Assembly (NCBI RefSeq): GCF_002162375.1
Contig: NZ_CP021425.1
Location: 1,051,501 to 1,115,500 of the forward strand
DNA length: 64,000 nucleotides
Direction of reading: 5' to 3'
Source: Oleiphilus messinensis
GTDB taxonomy: Bacteria > Pseudomonadota > Gammaproteobacteria > Pseudomonadales > Oleiphilaceae
Under the pieces are notes generated by a model. The model worked only from the letters and a program-made list of their open reading frames with translations, was not told where the DNA came from and ran no database searches. Made by a program: the position numbers and the translations under genes. Positions 34,825-44,841 of the stretch are shown here, one piece after another. Within the stretch, counting starts at the first letter, position 1. Every line of letters starts with the position of its first letter.

Positions 34825-34855
34825 AGAGAAGCCAACAGGTCGTGTTGGCTTCTCT
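34825..34855. terminator. 13-bp perfect hairpin between purD and ybaK
   Basis: AGAGAAGCCAACA (34825-34837), loop GGTCG, TGTTGGCTTCTCT (34843-34855). The stem is perfect over 13 bp. It lies 23 bp downstream of the purD stop on the minus strand. No T-run follows, so it may be a Rho-assisted end or an mRNA 3' barrier. It is the strongest hairpin of the purHD region. Confidence 0.6.
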
Positions 34856-34878
34856 GAGGGTTAAAGGTTAAAAGGAGG

Positions 34879-36168
34879 TCAGGAGCCTGCTTTCTCTCTG
34901 GCGATCGCGCGATACGCGATATCCTTGCGATAGAAACTCCCCTTCCAGCTAATCTTTTCAGCTTGTTGGTAGGCGATTGCTGCCGCTTCCGATACGGTAT
35001 TCCCAAGCGCCGTTGAGCACAGAACCCGTCCACCTTGAGTCACGACATCATTGTTTTCGGTTTTGGTACCGGCATGAAATACTTTCGCGTTGGGGACTGT
35101 CTGGTCAAGGCCGGCTATTACATCGCCCTTTCCATACGCGCCTGGATACCCTCCAGCAGCCAGTACAACACCAACAGCGGCGCGTTCATCCCACTTTGAT
35201 TCGACCTGATCCAGCTTGCCATCGATTGCCGCAAGGCATAAAGATGCAAGGTCGGATTGCAGGCGCATCATAATTGGTTGGGTTTCGGGATCTCCGAAGC
35301 GGCAGTTGTATTCAATGACTTTCGGAGCGCCTTCCGCGGTGATCATCAAGCCTGCATACAAGAACCCGGTATAAGGATTACCCTCGGCGGCCATGCCTTC
35401 AACAGTAGGATAGATTACTTCATCCATAATTCGCTGATAGACTGAATCTGTTACCACCGGGGCAGGGGAATATGCTCCCATTCCACCTGTATTGGGGCCA
35501 GTATCACCATCGCCTACGCGTTTGTGATCCTGGCTGGTTGCCATTGGTAGTACGTTCTTACCATCAACCATCACAATAAAGCTGGCTTCTTCACCTTCGA
35601 GGAATTCTTCGATAACAACTCGATGTCCAGCATCACCAAACTTGTTTCCGGCAAGCATATCCTTCACTGCTGCTTCCGCTTCTTCCAGGGTCATGGCCAC
35701 GATGACCCCTTTTCCGGCAGCCAGACCGTCCGCTTTTACCACAATTGGTGCGCCCTGTTGCTGCAGGTAATCCAGTGCGGCATCGACATCCGTAAAATTC
35801 TGGTATGCTGCTGTTGGAATATTTTGTCGGGCCAGGAAGTCTTTAGTAAAGGCTTTTGAGCCTTCAAGCTGGGCTGCAGCATGGCTTGGGCCGAATATTT
35901 TAAGGCCTTTTGACTGAAACAAGTCTACAACACCCTCAACAAGAGGCGCTTCGGGTCCAACGATAGTTAAATCGATTGCATTGCTTTCGGCAAACTCGGC
36001 AAGTGCTGCTAAATCCTGAACGCCAATATCGATATTTTCGAGTTTAGGCTCCAGTGCTGTTCCGGCATTCCCGGGGGCAACGAATACAGCCTCTACAGCT
36101 GCTGTTTGGGCGACCTTCCAGGCCAGTGCATGTTCGCGCCCACCGCTACCAATGATAAGTACTTTCAT
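34879..36168 (-). CDS. purD: Phosphoribosylamine-glycine ligase
   Basis: This 429-residue ATP-grasp enzyme makes GAR in purine synthesis. MKVLIIGSGGREHALAWK at the N-terminus, GPEAPLVEGVVD (about 75), VKADGLAAGKGVIVA (about 146-160) and NCRFGDPETQPIM (about 288-300) are PurD signatures. An in-frame upstream extension to 36276 overlaps purH and is not conserved; the ATG at 36168 leaves a 16-bp gap. purH-purD is a conserved operon, here preceded by fis and dusB. Confidence 0.97.
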   Translation of the reverse strand: MKVLIIGSGGREHALAWKVAQTAAVEAVFVAPGNAGTALEPKLENIDIGVQDLAALAEFAESNAIDLTIVGPEAPLVEGVVDLFQSKGLKIFGPSHAAAQLEGSKAFTKDFLARQNIPTAAYQNFTDVDAALDYLQQQGAPIVVKADGLAAGKGVIVAMTLEEAEAAVKDMLAGNKFGDAGHRVVIEEFLEGEEASFIVMVDGKNVLPMATSQDHKRVGDGDTGPNTGGMGAYSPAPVVTDSVYQRIMDEVIYPTVEGMAAEGNPYTGFLYAGLMITAEGAPKVIEYNCRFGDPETQPIMMRLQSDLASLCLAAIDGKLDQVESKWDERAAVGVVLAAGGYPGAYGKGDVIAGLDQTVPNAKVFHAGTKTENNDVVTQGGRVLCSTALGNTVSEAAAIAYQQAEKISWKGSFYRKDIAYRAIAREKAGS

Positions 36169-36184
36169 AATCAATCCACTTTGT

Positions 36185-37762
36185 TTAGTGCCTGAAATGG
36201 CGCATACCGGTAAATACCATGGCGATGCCATGCTCATTTGCGGCGTCAATGACTTCCTGGTCCCGCATTGAACCACCTGGCTGAATTACCGCTGTGATTC
36301 CGGCTGCAGCGGCGGCATCAATGCCATCTCTGAACGGGAAAAACGCATCCGAAGCCATAACAGAACCTTTTACTTCCAAGCCTTCATCACCGGCTTTTAT
36401 TCCGGCAATTTTGGCACTGTAAACCCGGCTCATTTGCCCTGCACCAACGCCGATGGTACGACCGTTTTTGGCATAGACAATTGCGTTGGATTTAACAAAT
36501 TTAGCAACTTCCCAGGCAAACAGCAGGTCGTTTAGCTCTTGCTCGGTAGGTGCTCTTTCAGTCACCATCTGCAGCGCTGAATGATCTACCATGCCCAGGT
36601 CACGATCTTGAACCAGCAAGCCGCCATTCACGCGTTTGTAGTCAAAGCCGGGCACGCGTTCAGAGTTGATCGCGCCGCTTTCGAGCAAGCGGACATTTTG
36701 TTTGCTGGCCACAACCGCTTTGGCATCTTCGGAGATTGATGGCGCGATAATGACTTCGACAAACTGCCGCTCGATGATTTTTTGCGCCGTGCCACCATCC
36801 AATTCGCGATTGAAGGCGATGATGCCACCAAATGCTGAGGTTGGGTCTGTTGCATAGGCGAGGTCATAGGCTTGGTCGATATCTGCACCGATGGCAACAC
36901 CGCAAGGGTTCGCGTGCTTGACGATAACGCATGCGGGATCCGCAAAAGGTTTGACACATTCGAAGGCTGCATCGGTATCGGCGACGTTATTGTAAGATAG
37001 CGCCTTACCCTGAATTTGCACTGCAGTAGCAACACTGGCCTCCTCCGGATTACGTTCCACATAAAATGCAGCGCGTTGGTGAGGATTTTCACCATAACGC
37101 ATATCCTGGGCTTTAACGTACTGGGTGTTGAATGTGCGAGGAAATGTATCTGATTCGTTATCGCTCACTTTGAGACCGAGGTAGTTGGCAATTGCACCAT
37201 CATAGGCGGAGGTGTGCTCAAATGCTTTTACCGCGAGATCGAATCGTCTCTGGTAGCTCAATGCGCTCTGGTTATTCTTCAGCTCTTCCAGAATCGAATC
37301 ATAATCCAGTGCATCGACAATGATCGCGACATCCTGATGGTTTTTGGCTGCGGAGCGAACCATTGTTGGGCCGCCAATATCGATATTTTCGATTGCCATA
37401 GGTAAATCGCAATCCGGTCTGGCGATGGTTGCTTCAAACGGGTAAAGGTTTACGACGACCATATCAATCGGAGCGATGTTATGCTCTGCCATCACGTCGT
37501 CGTCTGTACCTCTGCGGCCCAGAATGCCGCCATGTATCTTCGGGTGCAGTGTTTTGACACGACCAGCCATCATTTCTGGAAATCCGGTATGGTCTGAGAC
37601 TTCGATCGCCGGAACACCATTGTCCTTCAGAAGTTTATAGGTGCCGCCAGTGGACAGAATTTCGATGCCAAGTGTAGTAAGTTCCTGGGCGAATTCAACG
37701 ATGCCAGTCTTGTCAGAAACACTGATTAGTGCTCGCTTTACGAAGTTGTGCTTATCAGTCAT
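36185..37762 (-). CDS. purH: Bifunctional AICAR transformylase/IMP cyclohydrolase
   Basis: This 525-residue protein has an N-terminal MGS-like IMP cyclohydrolase domain (about 8-150, with [17 protein letters not shown] and [13 protein letters not shown]). The transformylase domain at about 200-525 has [14 protein letters not shown], the [11 protein letters not shown] catalytic loop and the closing [20 protein letters not shown]. It carries out the last two steps of IMP formation. It starts 301 bp downstream of fis and leads into purD. The spacer upstream may carry its promoter. Confidence 0.97.
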   Translation of the reverse strand: MTDKHNFVKRALISVSDKTGIVEFAQELTTLGIEILSTGGTYKLLKDNGVPAIEVSDHTGFPEMMAGRVKTLHPKIHGGILGRRGTDDDVMAEHNIAPIDMVVVNLYPFEATIARPDCDLPMAIENIDIGGPTMVRSAAKNHQDVAIIVDALDYDSILEELKNNQSALSYQRRFDLAVKAFEHTSAYDGAIANYLGLKVSDNESDTFPRTFNTQYVKAQDMRYGENPHQRAAFYVERNPEEASVATAVQIQGKALSYNNVADTDAAFECVKPFADPACVIVKHANPCGVAIGADIDQAYDLAYATDPTSAFGGIIAFNRELDGGTAQKIIERQFVEVIIAPSISEDAKAVVASKQNVRLLESGAINSERVPGFDYKRVNGGLLVQDRDLGMVDHSALQMVTERAPTEQELNDLLFAWEVAKFVKSNAIVYAKNGRTIGVGAGQMSRVYSAKIAGIKAGDEGLEVKGSVMASDAFFPFRDGIDAAAAAGITAVIQPGGSMRDQEVIDAANEHGIAMVFTGMRHFRH

Positions 37763-38063
37763 GTTGCTTTCTTTATACGGTTGCGTCTTAAATTGGTTGC
37801 ATCTGCAGCCTCTGGAGGCATCAGATTAAGCGGCAGGTTGTTGAGCGTAGCTTTGCACATGTTACGTTGTTCAAGCAACGAGCCATGAAGTTTGTTCGGA
37901 GTTTAGACCATAACCTTGGGCGGGTCATTATTCTGCGCGGTGGTCGTTGGTGATACCCGTTCGGTTTGTGGTAAATGTTCCGTTTGGTTCGTGCCCCGCT
38001 TGGCATTGAGCCAAGCGGTCGGGTACAGGTCTGGATCAGGTGCGTACGTTGATTCAGTTGTGC
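37763..38063. other. 301-bp fis-purH spacer with hairpin
   Basis: There is no gene here. A perfect 9-bp stem, CCGCTTGGC (37996-38004), loop ATTGA, GCCAAGCGG (38010-38018), lies downstream of fis and may end or process the dusB-fis transcript, although no T-run follows. Nearer purH, CGTTGTTCAAGCAACG (37865-37880) has 5-bp inverted arms and could be an operator. It does not match the enterobacterial PurR box. The rest shows nothing recognisable. Confidence 0.5.
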
Positions 38064-38372
38064 TTACAGTAATCCGTATTGTTTCAGCTTCTTGCGCAAT
38101 GTTCCGCGGTTGAGGCCCAGCATAACTGATGCTTTGGTCTGGTTGTTACGCGTGTAACGCATAACCTGTTCCAGAAGTGGTGCTTCCACCTCAGATAGAA
38201 CCAATTGATAAACGTCTGTTACCGGTGCGCCATCAATTTGTGCAAAGTAGTTTTCCAGTGATTTTTCGACACTGTCCCGCAGGGTTACATTGGGTGCGAC
38301 TTCAGTATTAAACTGGAAGCTTGAGTCCGTGCTCGCAACAGCTTGATTTTCTGCAATCGTGTCAGTTGTCAT
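38064..38372 (-). CDS. fis: DNA-binding protein Fis
   Basis: This 102-residue nucleoid protein has the C-terminal helix-turn-helix [23 protein letters not shown] (in part), nearly identical to Fis of enterobacteria, and the beta-hairpin/helix A-B region [21 protein letters not shown] (in part). Fis bends DNA and adjusts rRNA, recombination and growth-phase genes. Its ATG overlaps the dusB stop by 4 bp, the classical dusB-fis operon. Confidence 0.97.
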   Translation of the reverse strand: MTTDTIAENQAVASTDSSFQFNTEVAPNVTLRDSVEKSLENYFAQIDGAPVTDVYQLVLSEVEAPLLEQVMRYTRNNQTKASVMLGLNRGTLRKKLKQYGLL

Positions 38373-39367
38373 GCGGCTTTTTCCTCTCCGTTACTTTTTT
38401 TGATCATTGTTTCGAAATAGTTCTGAAGTTGCTCTTTCTGAGCTTCTGCCTGCTCCAACGTATTAAAGGTTTTTCTGAACTGCTTTGCATCGTCCATGGT
38501 TTTCAAATACCAGGTCACGTGCTTTCGTGCAATTCTGACTCCCATCAATTCGCCATAAAAAGCATGCAGTTCAATAATATGGTTTAGCAATATATCTCTA
38601 ACCGACTCAACTGAAGGAGGGGCGAGTTGCTCCCCCGTCGCCAGGTAGTGGTTAATCTCATTGAATATCCATGGGCGACCTTGGGCCGCACGGCCAATGA
38701 GCAGGCCGTCCGCGCCAGTTGTATCCAGCACAAGTTTGGCTTTTTCCGGTGAGTCAATGTCACCGTTGGCAAATACAGGAATACATACAGCCTGCTTTAC
38801 TGCTGCAATCGTGTCGTATTCAGCATTGCCGGTATATCCGCAACTTCGGGTTCGTCCATGGATGGCAAGCGCCTGAATCCCAATACTTTCTGCCAGTTTG
38901 GCGATGGTTACGGCGTTGCGGTGATCAGGGCTCCAGCCCGTTCTCATTTTGAGGGTTACGGGTACATCGACCGCGTTAACCACAGCTTTGAGTATTTCTG
39001 CTACCAGAGGCTCATCGCGCATGAGGGCGGAGCCGGCTGCCTTGTTGCAAACCTTCTTGGCTGGACACCCCATATTGATGTCGATTATTTGCGCCCCTCG
39101 CTTTACATTCTCCCGAGCGGCTTCGGCCATCAATCCGGGTTCTGCGCCAGCGATCTGAACGCTTATTGGCGCGTCTTCACCCTCGTGATTCAGCCGGAAT
39201 TTTGATTTTCGTGTGTTCCAGAACCGCGTGTCCGAGATAACCATCTCTGACACCGCCAGTGCTGCGCCTTGCTGTCGGCAAAGCTGACGAAAAGGTCTGT
39301 CTGTGACCCCTGCCATTGGCGCGAGAATCAACTTATTCTCGAGCTCATAAGGACCAATACTTGGCAT
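38369..39367 (-). CDS. dusB: tRNA-dihydrouridine synthase B
   Basis: This 332-residue FMN enzyme reduces specific uridines in t[23 protein letters not shown] (about 15-34), the catalytic-cysteine loop [19 protein letters not shown] (about 97-115) and [18 protein letters not shown] (about 168) identify it, and linkage to fis specifies DusB. It begins 220 bp downstream of the DUF3426 gene. The last codons overlap the fis start. Confidence 0.96.
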   Translation of the reverse strand: MPSIGPYELENKLILAPMAGVTDRPFRQLCRQQGAALAVSEMVISDTRFWNTRKSKFRLNHEGEDAPISVQIAGAEPGLMAEAARENVKRGAQIIDINMGCPAKKVCNKAAGSALMRDEPLVAEILKAVVNAVDVPVTLKMRTGWSPDHRNAVTIAKLAESIGIQALAIHGRTRSCGYTGNAEYDTIAAVKQAVCIPVFANGDIDSPEKAKLVLDTTGADGLLIGRAAQGRPWIFNEINHYLATGEQLAPPSVESVRDILLNHIIELHAFYGELMGVRIARKHVTWYLKTMDDAKQFRKTFNTLEQAEAQKEQLQNYFETMIKKSNGEEKAA

Positions 39368-39576
39368 GTGATAAATTCTCCAACCGGCCCAAATTCAAGG
39401 GGTGCCTATAATACTCGGACAGCTTATCCGATTAAAGGCCCTTTTTCCTCTATTTTTCGATTATTTTTTGTGCATGCTGGTTGACAAATGGACTGTTTTT
39501 CAATCCATACCGGATTGATTGTTCAAAAAAAGTGCTTTTGCCTAGCAATTACCACACCAGATCCATTTTGGATTGG

Positions 39577-39604
39577 AAAACCCAACCTCAGGGGGATGGG
39601 TTTT
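39577..39604 (-). terminator. Intrinsic terminator overlapping the end of the DUF3426 gene
   Basis: On the minus strand AAAACCCA (39604-39597) pairs with TGGGTTTT (39584-39577), with additional pairing of the CCCCC and GG stretches between. The stem ends in TTTT followed by CC. Its 5' arm lies inside the last codons (QNPSP stop) of the DUF3426 gene, which stops at 39588. This separates that gene from dusB-fis. Confidence 0.6.
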
Positions 39605-41129
39605 GAGCGGGGCTGTTCGGCTCGCCCGGGCCGGCGTTCGCGTGAAAACTAATCGAATAGTTGACTGCTTTACGTCCGGGGTCTTGCACTTCTATGGCCA
39701 AATGTACCGGAACACCGCTTGGCATGATCGTCATCCCTTCAGCATCTCCAGTAAGGTACTCTTTCGGGAAAAAAATACGTTCAGCGACGATATTGTTATT
39801 GATATCAGAAAAGTGCAATCCAATCTTCGGGAAGGGTTGTTCGAATGTTGCCTGATTTACAATGACCGCGTCGATGATAAGTGCTTTTTTTACGGTCGGG
39901 TGACTCCGAACGATCAGGTTCTGGCTCTTGATCTGGCTTAAATCGACGAGCTCTGGTAGTTGGCAATTTGCATACTTACAGGCAAGCGCGTAAATGGGGC
40001 GCAATTTAGGGTATTGCACCAGCTTGTCGAAGTGCATCCAGGCAAGCTGGGTGATCAATCCGATAGTGAGAGCGGCGATAATGCACAGCCAGACAATTGC
40101 TCGTACTACTTTGTTTCGAGAGTGACTCGCTGCTTGTATCGGGTCGATTTTCAAATTATTGAAAGGCGATTCTGCATCGTGACGACGTGAATAGTCCTGT
40201 AAATCATTTTCCCGGTTATGGGGGCTTGGCTGGCTTCCGTGGTGGTGCTCTACGCTGAATTCCGCGGTGCGGGTATAGGCTGATTCCGGGGCCGGATTTG
40301 TTGGTGTCACTGAAGGTGTCGCTGAAGGCTCAGCATACTGGGGTCGTTGGGTGGATACGGATTGATCATACGTGTGAGTGGACGATGGTTCGGGCGACGC
40401 AGCGAAAGTGTCTTCAGGTTCTTTTTTCGTTGTCACATTTTGACGGGCCGGACTCGATTCCAGCTCTTCCAGCATTTTCTCTGCCCATTGTTCATCTGAT
40501 GTTGGTCCAGATTCTTGCTCTTCAGCATCATCCAACGCATCTGAAAACTGATGGCTTTTCTCATTGTCAATTTCAAGGAAGGATGTGCTGAACTCATCAT
40601 CACTCGATGTTGCGTTCGATCCGGTATAGCTTTCTTCTTCCGCGTCTGCGTCCGGGTCGTCCTGAAACATAAATTCAGTATCATCCTCAAGGGCTTTTTC
40701 CAGTTCGCTTTCCGTGGGGGAAGATTTCTCCGTTGAGGAGACAGACTCGTCAAACTTCCAGCCAATTTCGTCATTGTCGATATTTTTGCTCGAGCTGCCC
40801 GAGCGGGTTGCAGTGTCAGTACTTGCAAAAGACAACGGGCTCGGATTCGCTTCGTTGCCTTGACTCGAAATGGGTTGTATTGGCTCATCCTGGTGCTGAG
40901 CCTGGCTTGCGATTACGGATCCAGCTCGCTCAATTGAACTGAGAGGTTGTTCGGTTGCCGCAGTTTGTGGTGTCGGGCTGCTGGTGGTCGTGAGGAGGTG
41001 ATCTCGTGCATTGAATACCTTCATACAGGAGCCACAGCGAACTTTTCCACCGGCGGCATTTAGATGCTTTTCCTGAAGTTTAAATGTAGCGCCACAGTTA
41101 GGGCACTGCGTCAAATAATGTTCGCTCAT
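39588..41129 (-). CDS. Zinc-ribbon and DUF3426 domain membrane protein
   Basis: This 513-residue protein begins with an MJ0042-type zinc ribbon: CPNC at about 9-12 and CGSC at about 33-36. A long acidic, Ser/Glu-rich, low-complexity stretch follows (about 45-330). One membrane helix lies at about 340-362 (IVWLCIIAALTIGLITQLAW), and a C-terminal DUF3426 domain at about 370-505. The topology predicts a cytoplasmic zinc ribbon and a periplasmic DUF3426. It occupies the conserved slot between prmA and dusB, as in Pseudomonas. Function is unknown; the disordered linker is longer than in most relatives I recall. Confidence 0.9.
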   Translation of the reverse strand: MSEHYLTQCPNCGATFKLQEKHLNAAGGKVRCGSCMKVFNARDHLLTTTSSPTPQTAATEQPLSSIERAGSVIASQAQHQDEPIQPISSQGNEANPSPLSFASTDTATRSGSSSKNIDNDEIGWKFDESVSSTEKSSPTESELEKALEDDTEFMFQDDPDADAEEESYTGSNATSSDDEFSTSFLEIDNEKSHQFSDALDDAEEQESGPTSDEQWAEKMLEELESSPARQNVTTKKEPEDTFAASPEPSSTHTYDQSVSTQRPQYAEPSATPSVTPTNPAPESAYTRTAEFSVEHHHGSQPSPHNRENDLQDYSRRHDAESPFNNLKIDPIQAASHSRNKVVRAIVWLCIIAALTIGLITQLAWMHFDKLVQYPKLRPIYALACKYANCQLPELVDLSQIKSQNLIVRSHPTVKKALIIDAVIVNQATFEQPFPKIGLHFSDINNNIVAERIFFPKEYLTGDAEGMTIMPSGVPVHLAIEVQDPGRKAVNYSISFHANAGPGEPNSPAQNPSP

Positions 41130-41325
41130 TGCATCCCTTCTAAATCATCAACATGGCTGGCATTTTAATAGTCATATATTTCTGTTTAGAAACAGGTGAT
41201 TTCCAGTAGTTTGAACTCTTGAGCATGGCTGGGCATTCTCTAGAAGTCTAGCCGCTCCCTTGAGTCGTGTCTCGTTTATCTCGTGCAACTTATCTAAATT
41301 CGCGCTTTACGTCCGTGTTTTCGTC

Positions 41326-42225
41326 CTATCGGCGGGTACCCGAAATCAAGACCCAGTCATCTTTTTCCCTGACCGGATCGAGGTCGAAATCGGATTGGTA
41401 GCGTGCAATGATCTGTTCTGCTTGATTGGCAATTATGCCACTCAATGCGAGCTTTCCGCCGGGTTTCACCATATTGGAAATTTGATCGGCTAATTGCAGT
41501 AGTGGCTGAGCAAGAATGTTGGCAATAACAATATCGCCTGCGACAGAATTATCTGGCTCAAGCTCAGTGGGTAGATAGAGTTTCAGGCGGTCTGGATCCA
41601 GGTTGTTTCGGGTGGCGTTCTCTCTTGAGGCCAGCAGGGCCTGGGGATCGATATCAATACCGGTCGCGGACTCTGCCCCCAACAATAACGCTGAAATGGC
41701 CAAGATACCAGAGCCACAGCCAAAATCGACAACTTTGTGCTGATGCAGCGTTTGTTTGTCCAGCCATTCCAGGCACAAAAATGTGGTAGGGTGTGTTCCC
41801 GTGCCAAAGGCCAGCCCCGGATCTAATAGTAAATTAACCGCATCGGGTTCTGGTGGTTCTCGCCAGCTGGGGCAGATCCAGAGTCGTTCTCCACAGCGAA
41901 TGGGGTGAAAGTTTTCCATCCACTCCCGTTCCCAATCTTTATCTTCGAGAATCTCTACATTTACCTGCGCGAGCTCCTGACCGGTTTGCTTGTGGTAAGC
42001 ACTTCTTAGCGCCTGGGTGATTTGTGTGGTGTTCACCCCGGCGTCAAATAGCCCGGTAACTTGCGTTTGTGCCCAAATGGGGGTTTCTCCTGGTGCCGGT
42101 TCCAGTACCGGCTGGTCTTCTGCATCAGTAAACGTAACTGAGCAGGCACCCAGGGTAAGAAAAAGGTCTTCTACACGATGGGCTTGTTTTTCTTCGGCGC
42201 GAACAACGAATTGTATCCAGGGCAT
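41326..42225 (-). CDS. prmA: Ribosomal protein L11 methyltransferase
   Basis: This 299-residue enzyme trimethylates L11. LLLDPGLAFGTGTHPTTFLCLEWL (in part, about 132) and the SAM motif VVDFGCGSGILAISALLLGA (about 162-181) are PrmA signatures, and IVIANILAQPLLQL (about 229) is the catalytic NILA-type motif. The N-terminal ferredoxin-like substrate-recognition domain is present. It follows aroQ by only 11 bp; in Pseudomonas the genes accB and accC lie between these two. Confidence 0.96.
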   Translation of the reverse strand: MPWIQFVVRAEEKQAHRVEDLFLTLGACSVTFTDAEDQPVLEPAPGETPIWAQTQVTGLFDAGVNTTQITQALRSAYHKQTGQELAQVNVEILEDKDWEREWMENFHPIRCGERLWICPSWREPPEPDAVNLLLDPGLAFGTGTHPTTFLCLEWLDKQTLHQHKVVDFGCGSGILAISALLLGAESATGIDIDPQALLASRENATRNNLDPDRLKLYLPTELEPDNSVAGDIVIANILAQPLLQLADQISNMVKPGGKLALSGIIANQAEQIIARYQSDFDLDPVREKDDWVLISGTRR

Positions 42226-42236
42226 TATTTTTCCTG

Positions 42237-42680
42237 TCAGTCTGCTTTAATTACTCTGAGGGCGGCCTGCAGGGCCAGCTCATATCCAAAACTACCCAGG
42301 CCAACGATCACACCGTTGGCTTTGTCCGAAAAATAAGAATGGTGGCGAAAAGGTTCACGTGCGTGAACATTGGATAAATGAACTTCAATATACGGGATAT
42401 TAACCCCCAGTAGTGCGTCACGAATTGCGATGGATGTATGCGTGAACGCGGCCGGATTGATAATGATGAAATCAACGCCCTCCAGCCGTGCATCGTGGAT
42501 TCGCTCAATTAATTCATATTCCGCATTGCTTTGTAGTGTCAAAAAGTGGTGGCCCGCTGCTTCGCACTGCACTTGCAGGCGTCGGTTGATATCCTCTAGG
42601 GTTTCGTAGCCATAAACCTCTGGTTCACGGCTGCCGAGCAGGTTGAGGTTGGGGCCGTTTAATACCAGAATTGTCGCCAT
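42237..42680 (-). CDS. aroQ: Type II 3-dehydroquinate dehydratase
   Basis: This 147-residue enzyme catalyses dehydroquinate to dehydroshikimate. [18 protein letters not shown] (about 7-24, with catalytic Tyr in the family position), [16 protein letters not shown] (about 76) and [19 protein letters not shown] (about 99, with catalytic His) are all intact. The length is typical. It is followed by prmA instead of accB. A 110-bp spacer separates it from the upstream diguanylate cyclase gene, long enough for a promoter. Confidence 0.97.
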   Translation of the reverse strand: MATILVLNGPNLNLLGSREPEVYGYETLEDINRRLQVQCEAAGHHFLTLQSNAEYELIERIHDARLEGVDFIIINPAAFTHTSIAIRDALLGVNIPYIEVHLSNVHAREPFRHHSYFSDKANGVIVGLGSFGYELALQAALRVIKAD

Positions 42681-42790
42681 AGGGGAGTATCCAAATCAAT
42701 TAATTCAGGCGTAGCGTGGCTTTAGACGCAGCTCGCAAGGATTTTGCCTGCTTTTGTCTTTCTCATCAAGTTAGGTCTTCGTAAAACTGC

Positions 42791-44407
42791 TCAGGATTGC
42801 CGATAAATCGTGACTTGATTCCTTCCGGAGTGTTTCGAGTTATACAGGGCTTTGTCTGCTTTTTCACTCAGTTCCTGAGCGGACTCCCCCGAATAGATCG
42901 CGATGCCACAACTGAATGTAACTTGAAATTCAATGTCACCTGCGGGTTGTTTCAGGTTGGAGAAGTGGTCACGAATTTCGTTCAGCAAATTGCGTGCATC
43001 TTCGCCCTGGGTGCTGGGTAGAACTATGGCGAATTCTTCACCCCCATAGCGGCCAATATGGTCGGTTTTTCGTAGCCTTTGTTTGAGAAACATGGCGAGA
43101 CTCTTCAGGACACGGTCACCAATAGGGTGGCCATAGGTATCGTTAATGCGTTTGAAGTAGTCGATGTCCAGCATGACAAAACACAGCGAGGTTTGCTTTT
43201 GTTTTGCTTTGCTGATTTCGGTTTCCAGCAAATAGAGAGAGTGTGTGTGATTGTACAGACCTGTAAGGCTGTCTCGAATCATCAAGGCCAACAGTGAACG
43301 AGCCCTCCGTCCCCGGTTGTGAATCGTGGCGCTCAAGTGCTTCGGGTCGATGGGTTTGGTCAGAAAGTCGTCCCCACCCAGGCTCATGGCATGCAATTGT
43401 TTGTTCACATCATCTTCTGCCGACAGATAGATAATGGGCACACTGTGCAGACGATCCTGCTGGCGAATGACTTTCGCCAGCTCCATACCGGTACAACCCG
43501 GCATGTACATATCGAGAATAATGATCTCGGGCAGAAAGTCGTCCAATGCGATCAAAATTTCCATTGGGTCATTTATCACATGGGTAATCATGCCGGATCG
43601 AACCAGAGCATTCTCGATAAACTTGGATTGCGCTTTTGAGTCATCCAGTACTAAAACGCGATAAGGCTCCTGTGGGCTAGCCGTGGTGTATTGCTCGATT
43701 TTTTCGATAAGTTGCCCGGGATCCACCGTTTGGTGAAAAAATTCCTCCCCCCCTGATCTGACTGCTGCGAGACGGGTTGCGATATCTCCGTCCTCGCTGA
43801 GGTAAATGATGGGTATCGGCGTATCGTGCAGCGCCTGGACGTCCTGGGCTGCTTTAATACCGCTTAGCGTCTGGCCACCAAAATGAACGTCCATAACGAT
43901 GGCTTCGGGTTTGCATAATTTTGAAGCGTGTATTAACTCCTCTGCGTTCCCGTAGAATTCTGCGCGGAACCCGAAAAACTCCATCTGATTGATGATGCGC
44001 TCTGCTGCTTTGGTGTCATTTGAAGCAAAATAAATGGGAGTTCGAATATACACCCGACTATCGGTACGGTCATTGGTATCGCTTTTACGCTGGACGATGC
44101 GGCGTAGTAGTTCGGTGGCTTCATCGACCAGGGCTTTATCCTTTGGACGCATTTGGCCATTTTTGAATTTTGCATTGCATAGTGCGGTATGAATGGCTTT
44201 GGATGTTGCGATATAGTTTTTCTGCTCGAACCGTTCTGCCAGTTTGTGTAATTTTTGCACGGCTCCTTGCAATTCCAAAATCCATTCCGTGTTCAACCAT
44301 CCATGCTCTTCGAGTCTCTGCCAAGTATCCAGAACGATTCTGGCTTGAGTGGTAACACGTTTTGCAAAATGTCGTTTTAGTTTTTCTTTTTGGTTTTCCG
44401 GAGACAT
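42791..44407 (-). CDS. Diguanylate cyclase with two receiver domains
   Basis: The protein has 538 residues from the ATG at 44407, or 551 from 44446. The N-terminal part (about 1-115) is helical and could be Hpt-like, but I see no clear phosphorylatable His motif. Receiver 1 (about 122-235) has AIVMDVHFGG; receiver 2 (about 250-365) has IIILDMYMPGCTG and DFLTKPID. The GGDEF domain (about 375-535) has an intact active site RYGGEEFA and an upstream RxxD (RKTD) inhibitory site, so it should make cyclic di-GMP with product inhibition. It is divergent from the LapD-like gene, suggesting a linked circuit. The start is uncertain because neither site has a clear ribosome binding site. Confidence 0.92.
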   Translation of the reverse strand: MSPENQKEKLKRHFAKRVTTQARIVLDTWQRLEEHGWLNTEWILELQGAVQKLHKLAERFEQKNYIATSKAIHTALCNAKFKNGQMRPKDKALVDEATELLRRIVQRKSDTNDRTDSRVYIRTPIYFASNDTKAAERIINQMEFFGFRAEFYGNAEELIHASKLCKPEAIVMDVHFGGQTLSGIKAAQDVQALHDTPIPIIYLSEDGDIATRLAAVRSGGEEFFHQTVDPGQLIEKIEQYTTASPQEPYRVLVLDDSKAQSKFIENALVRSGMITHVINDPMEILIALDDFLPEIIILDMYMPGCTGMELAKVIRQQDRLHSVPIIYLSAEDDVNKQLHAMSLGGDDFLTKPIDPKHLSATIHNRGRRARSLLALMIRDSLTGLYNHTHSLYLLETEISKAKQKQTSLCFVMLDIDYFKRINDTYGHPIGDRVLKSLAMFLKQRLRKTDHIGRYGGEEFAIVLPSTQGEDARNLLNEIRDHFSNLKQPAGDIEFQVTFSCGIAIYSGESAQELSEKADKALYNSKHSGRNQVTIYRQS

Positions 44408-44446
44408 TGGCAAGCTCTGATGCGTGTTTCTGTGAAAGCGAACCAT

Positions 44447-44841
44447 TTTTGGTCAGCCATTGTTGATGCTTTTTGGTCTATCAGGTACTTCATTTGCAAA
44501 TGCAATTTAATCATTCCCGTTTGCGAGCCCTATTCCATCGAGCGGGTGATTTGTGTCGACTCGGAAATGTTCCTACCGCTGTACCTATGAACTCAAGTTA
44601 GAGTATAAATGTTAATTGAACCTAATTATCTGTTTTTGAACTGGGATTCAGTCAGCATTTGACTATTATTGTAGGAATACAGTCTGCTGTTTGGGAAATC
44701 CAGTATGCGTCTTTGTTGTTAAATATAGTTGTTTAATGTCAGACTGTGTAATCGCATCGCAAAATAAGCTGGTGCCAAGTTTCAGCTCGGTACTCCGAGG
44801 TATAAAAAAAACTAACCCTGAAAAAGAGCTTAACGACTGCC
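44447..44841. other. 395-bp divergent spacer between the diguanylate cyclase and LapD-like genes
   Basis: No gene is seen; the short frames inside have no family look. The region is AT-rich around 44590-44740 and probably holds both promoters. TTGACT at 44658 is a possible -35 element but has no good partner. CTCGG-TACT-CCGAG (44786-44799) is a small hairpin in the LapD-like leader, followed by TATAAAAAAAAC. Confidence 0.4.
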
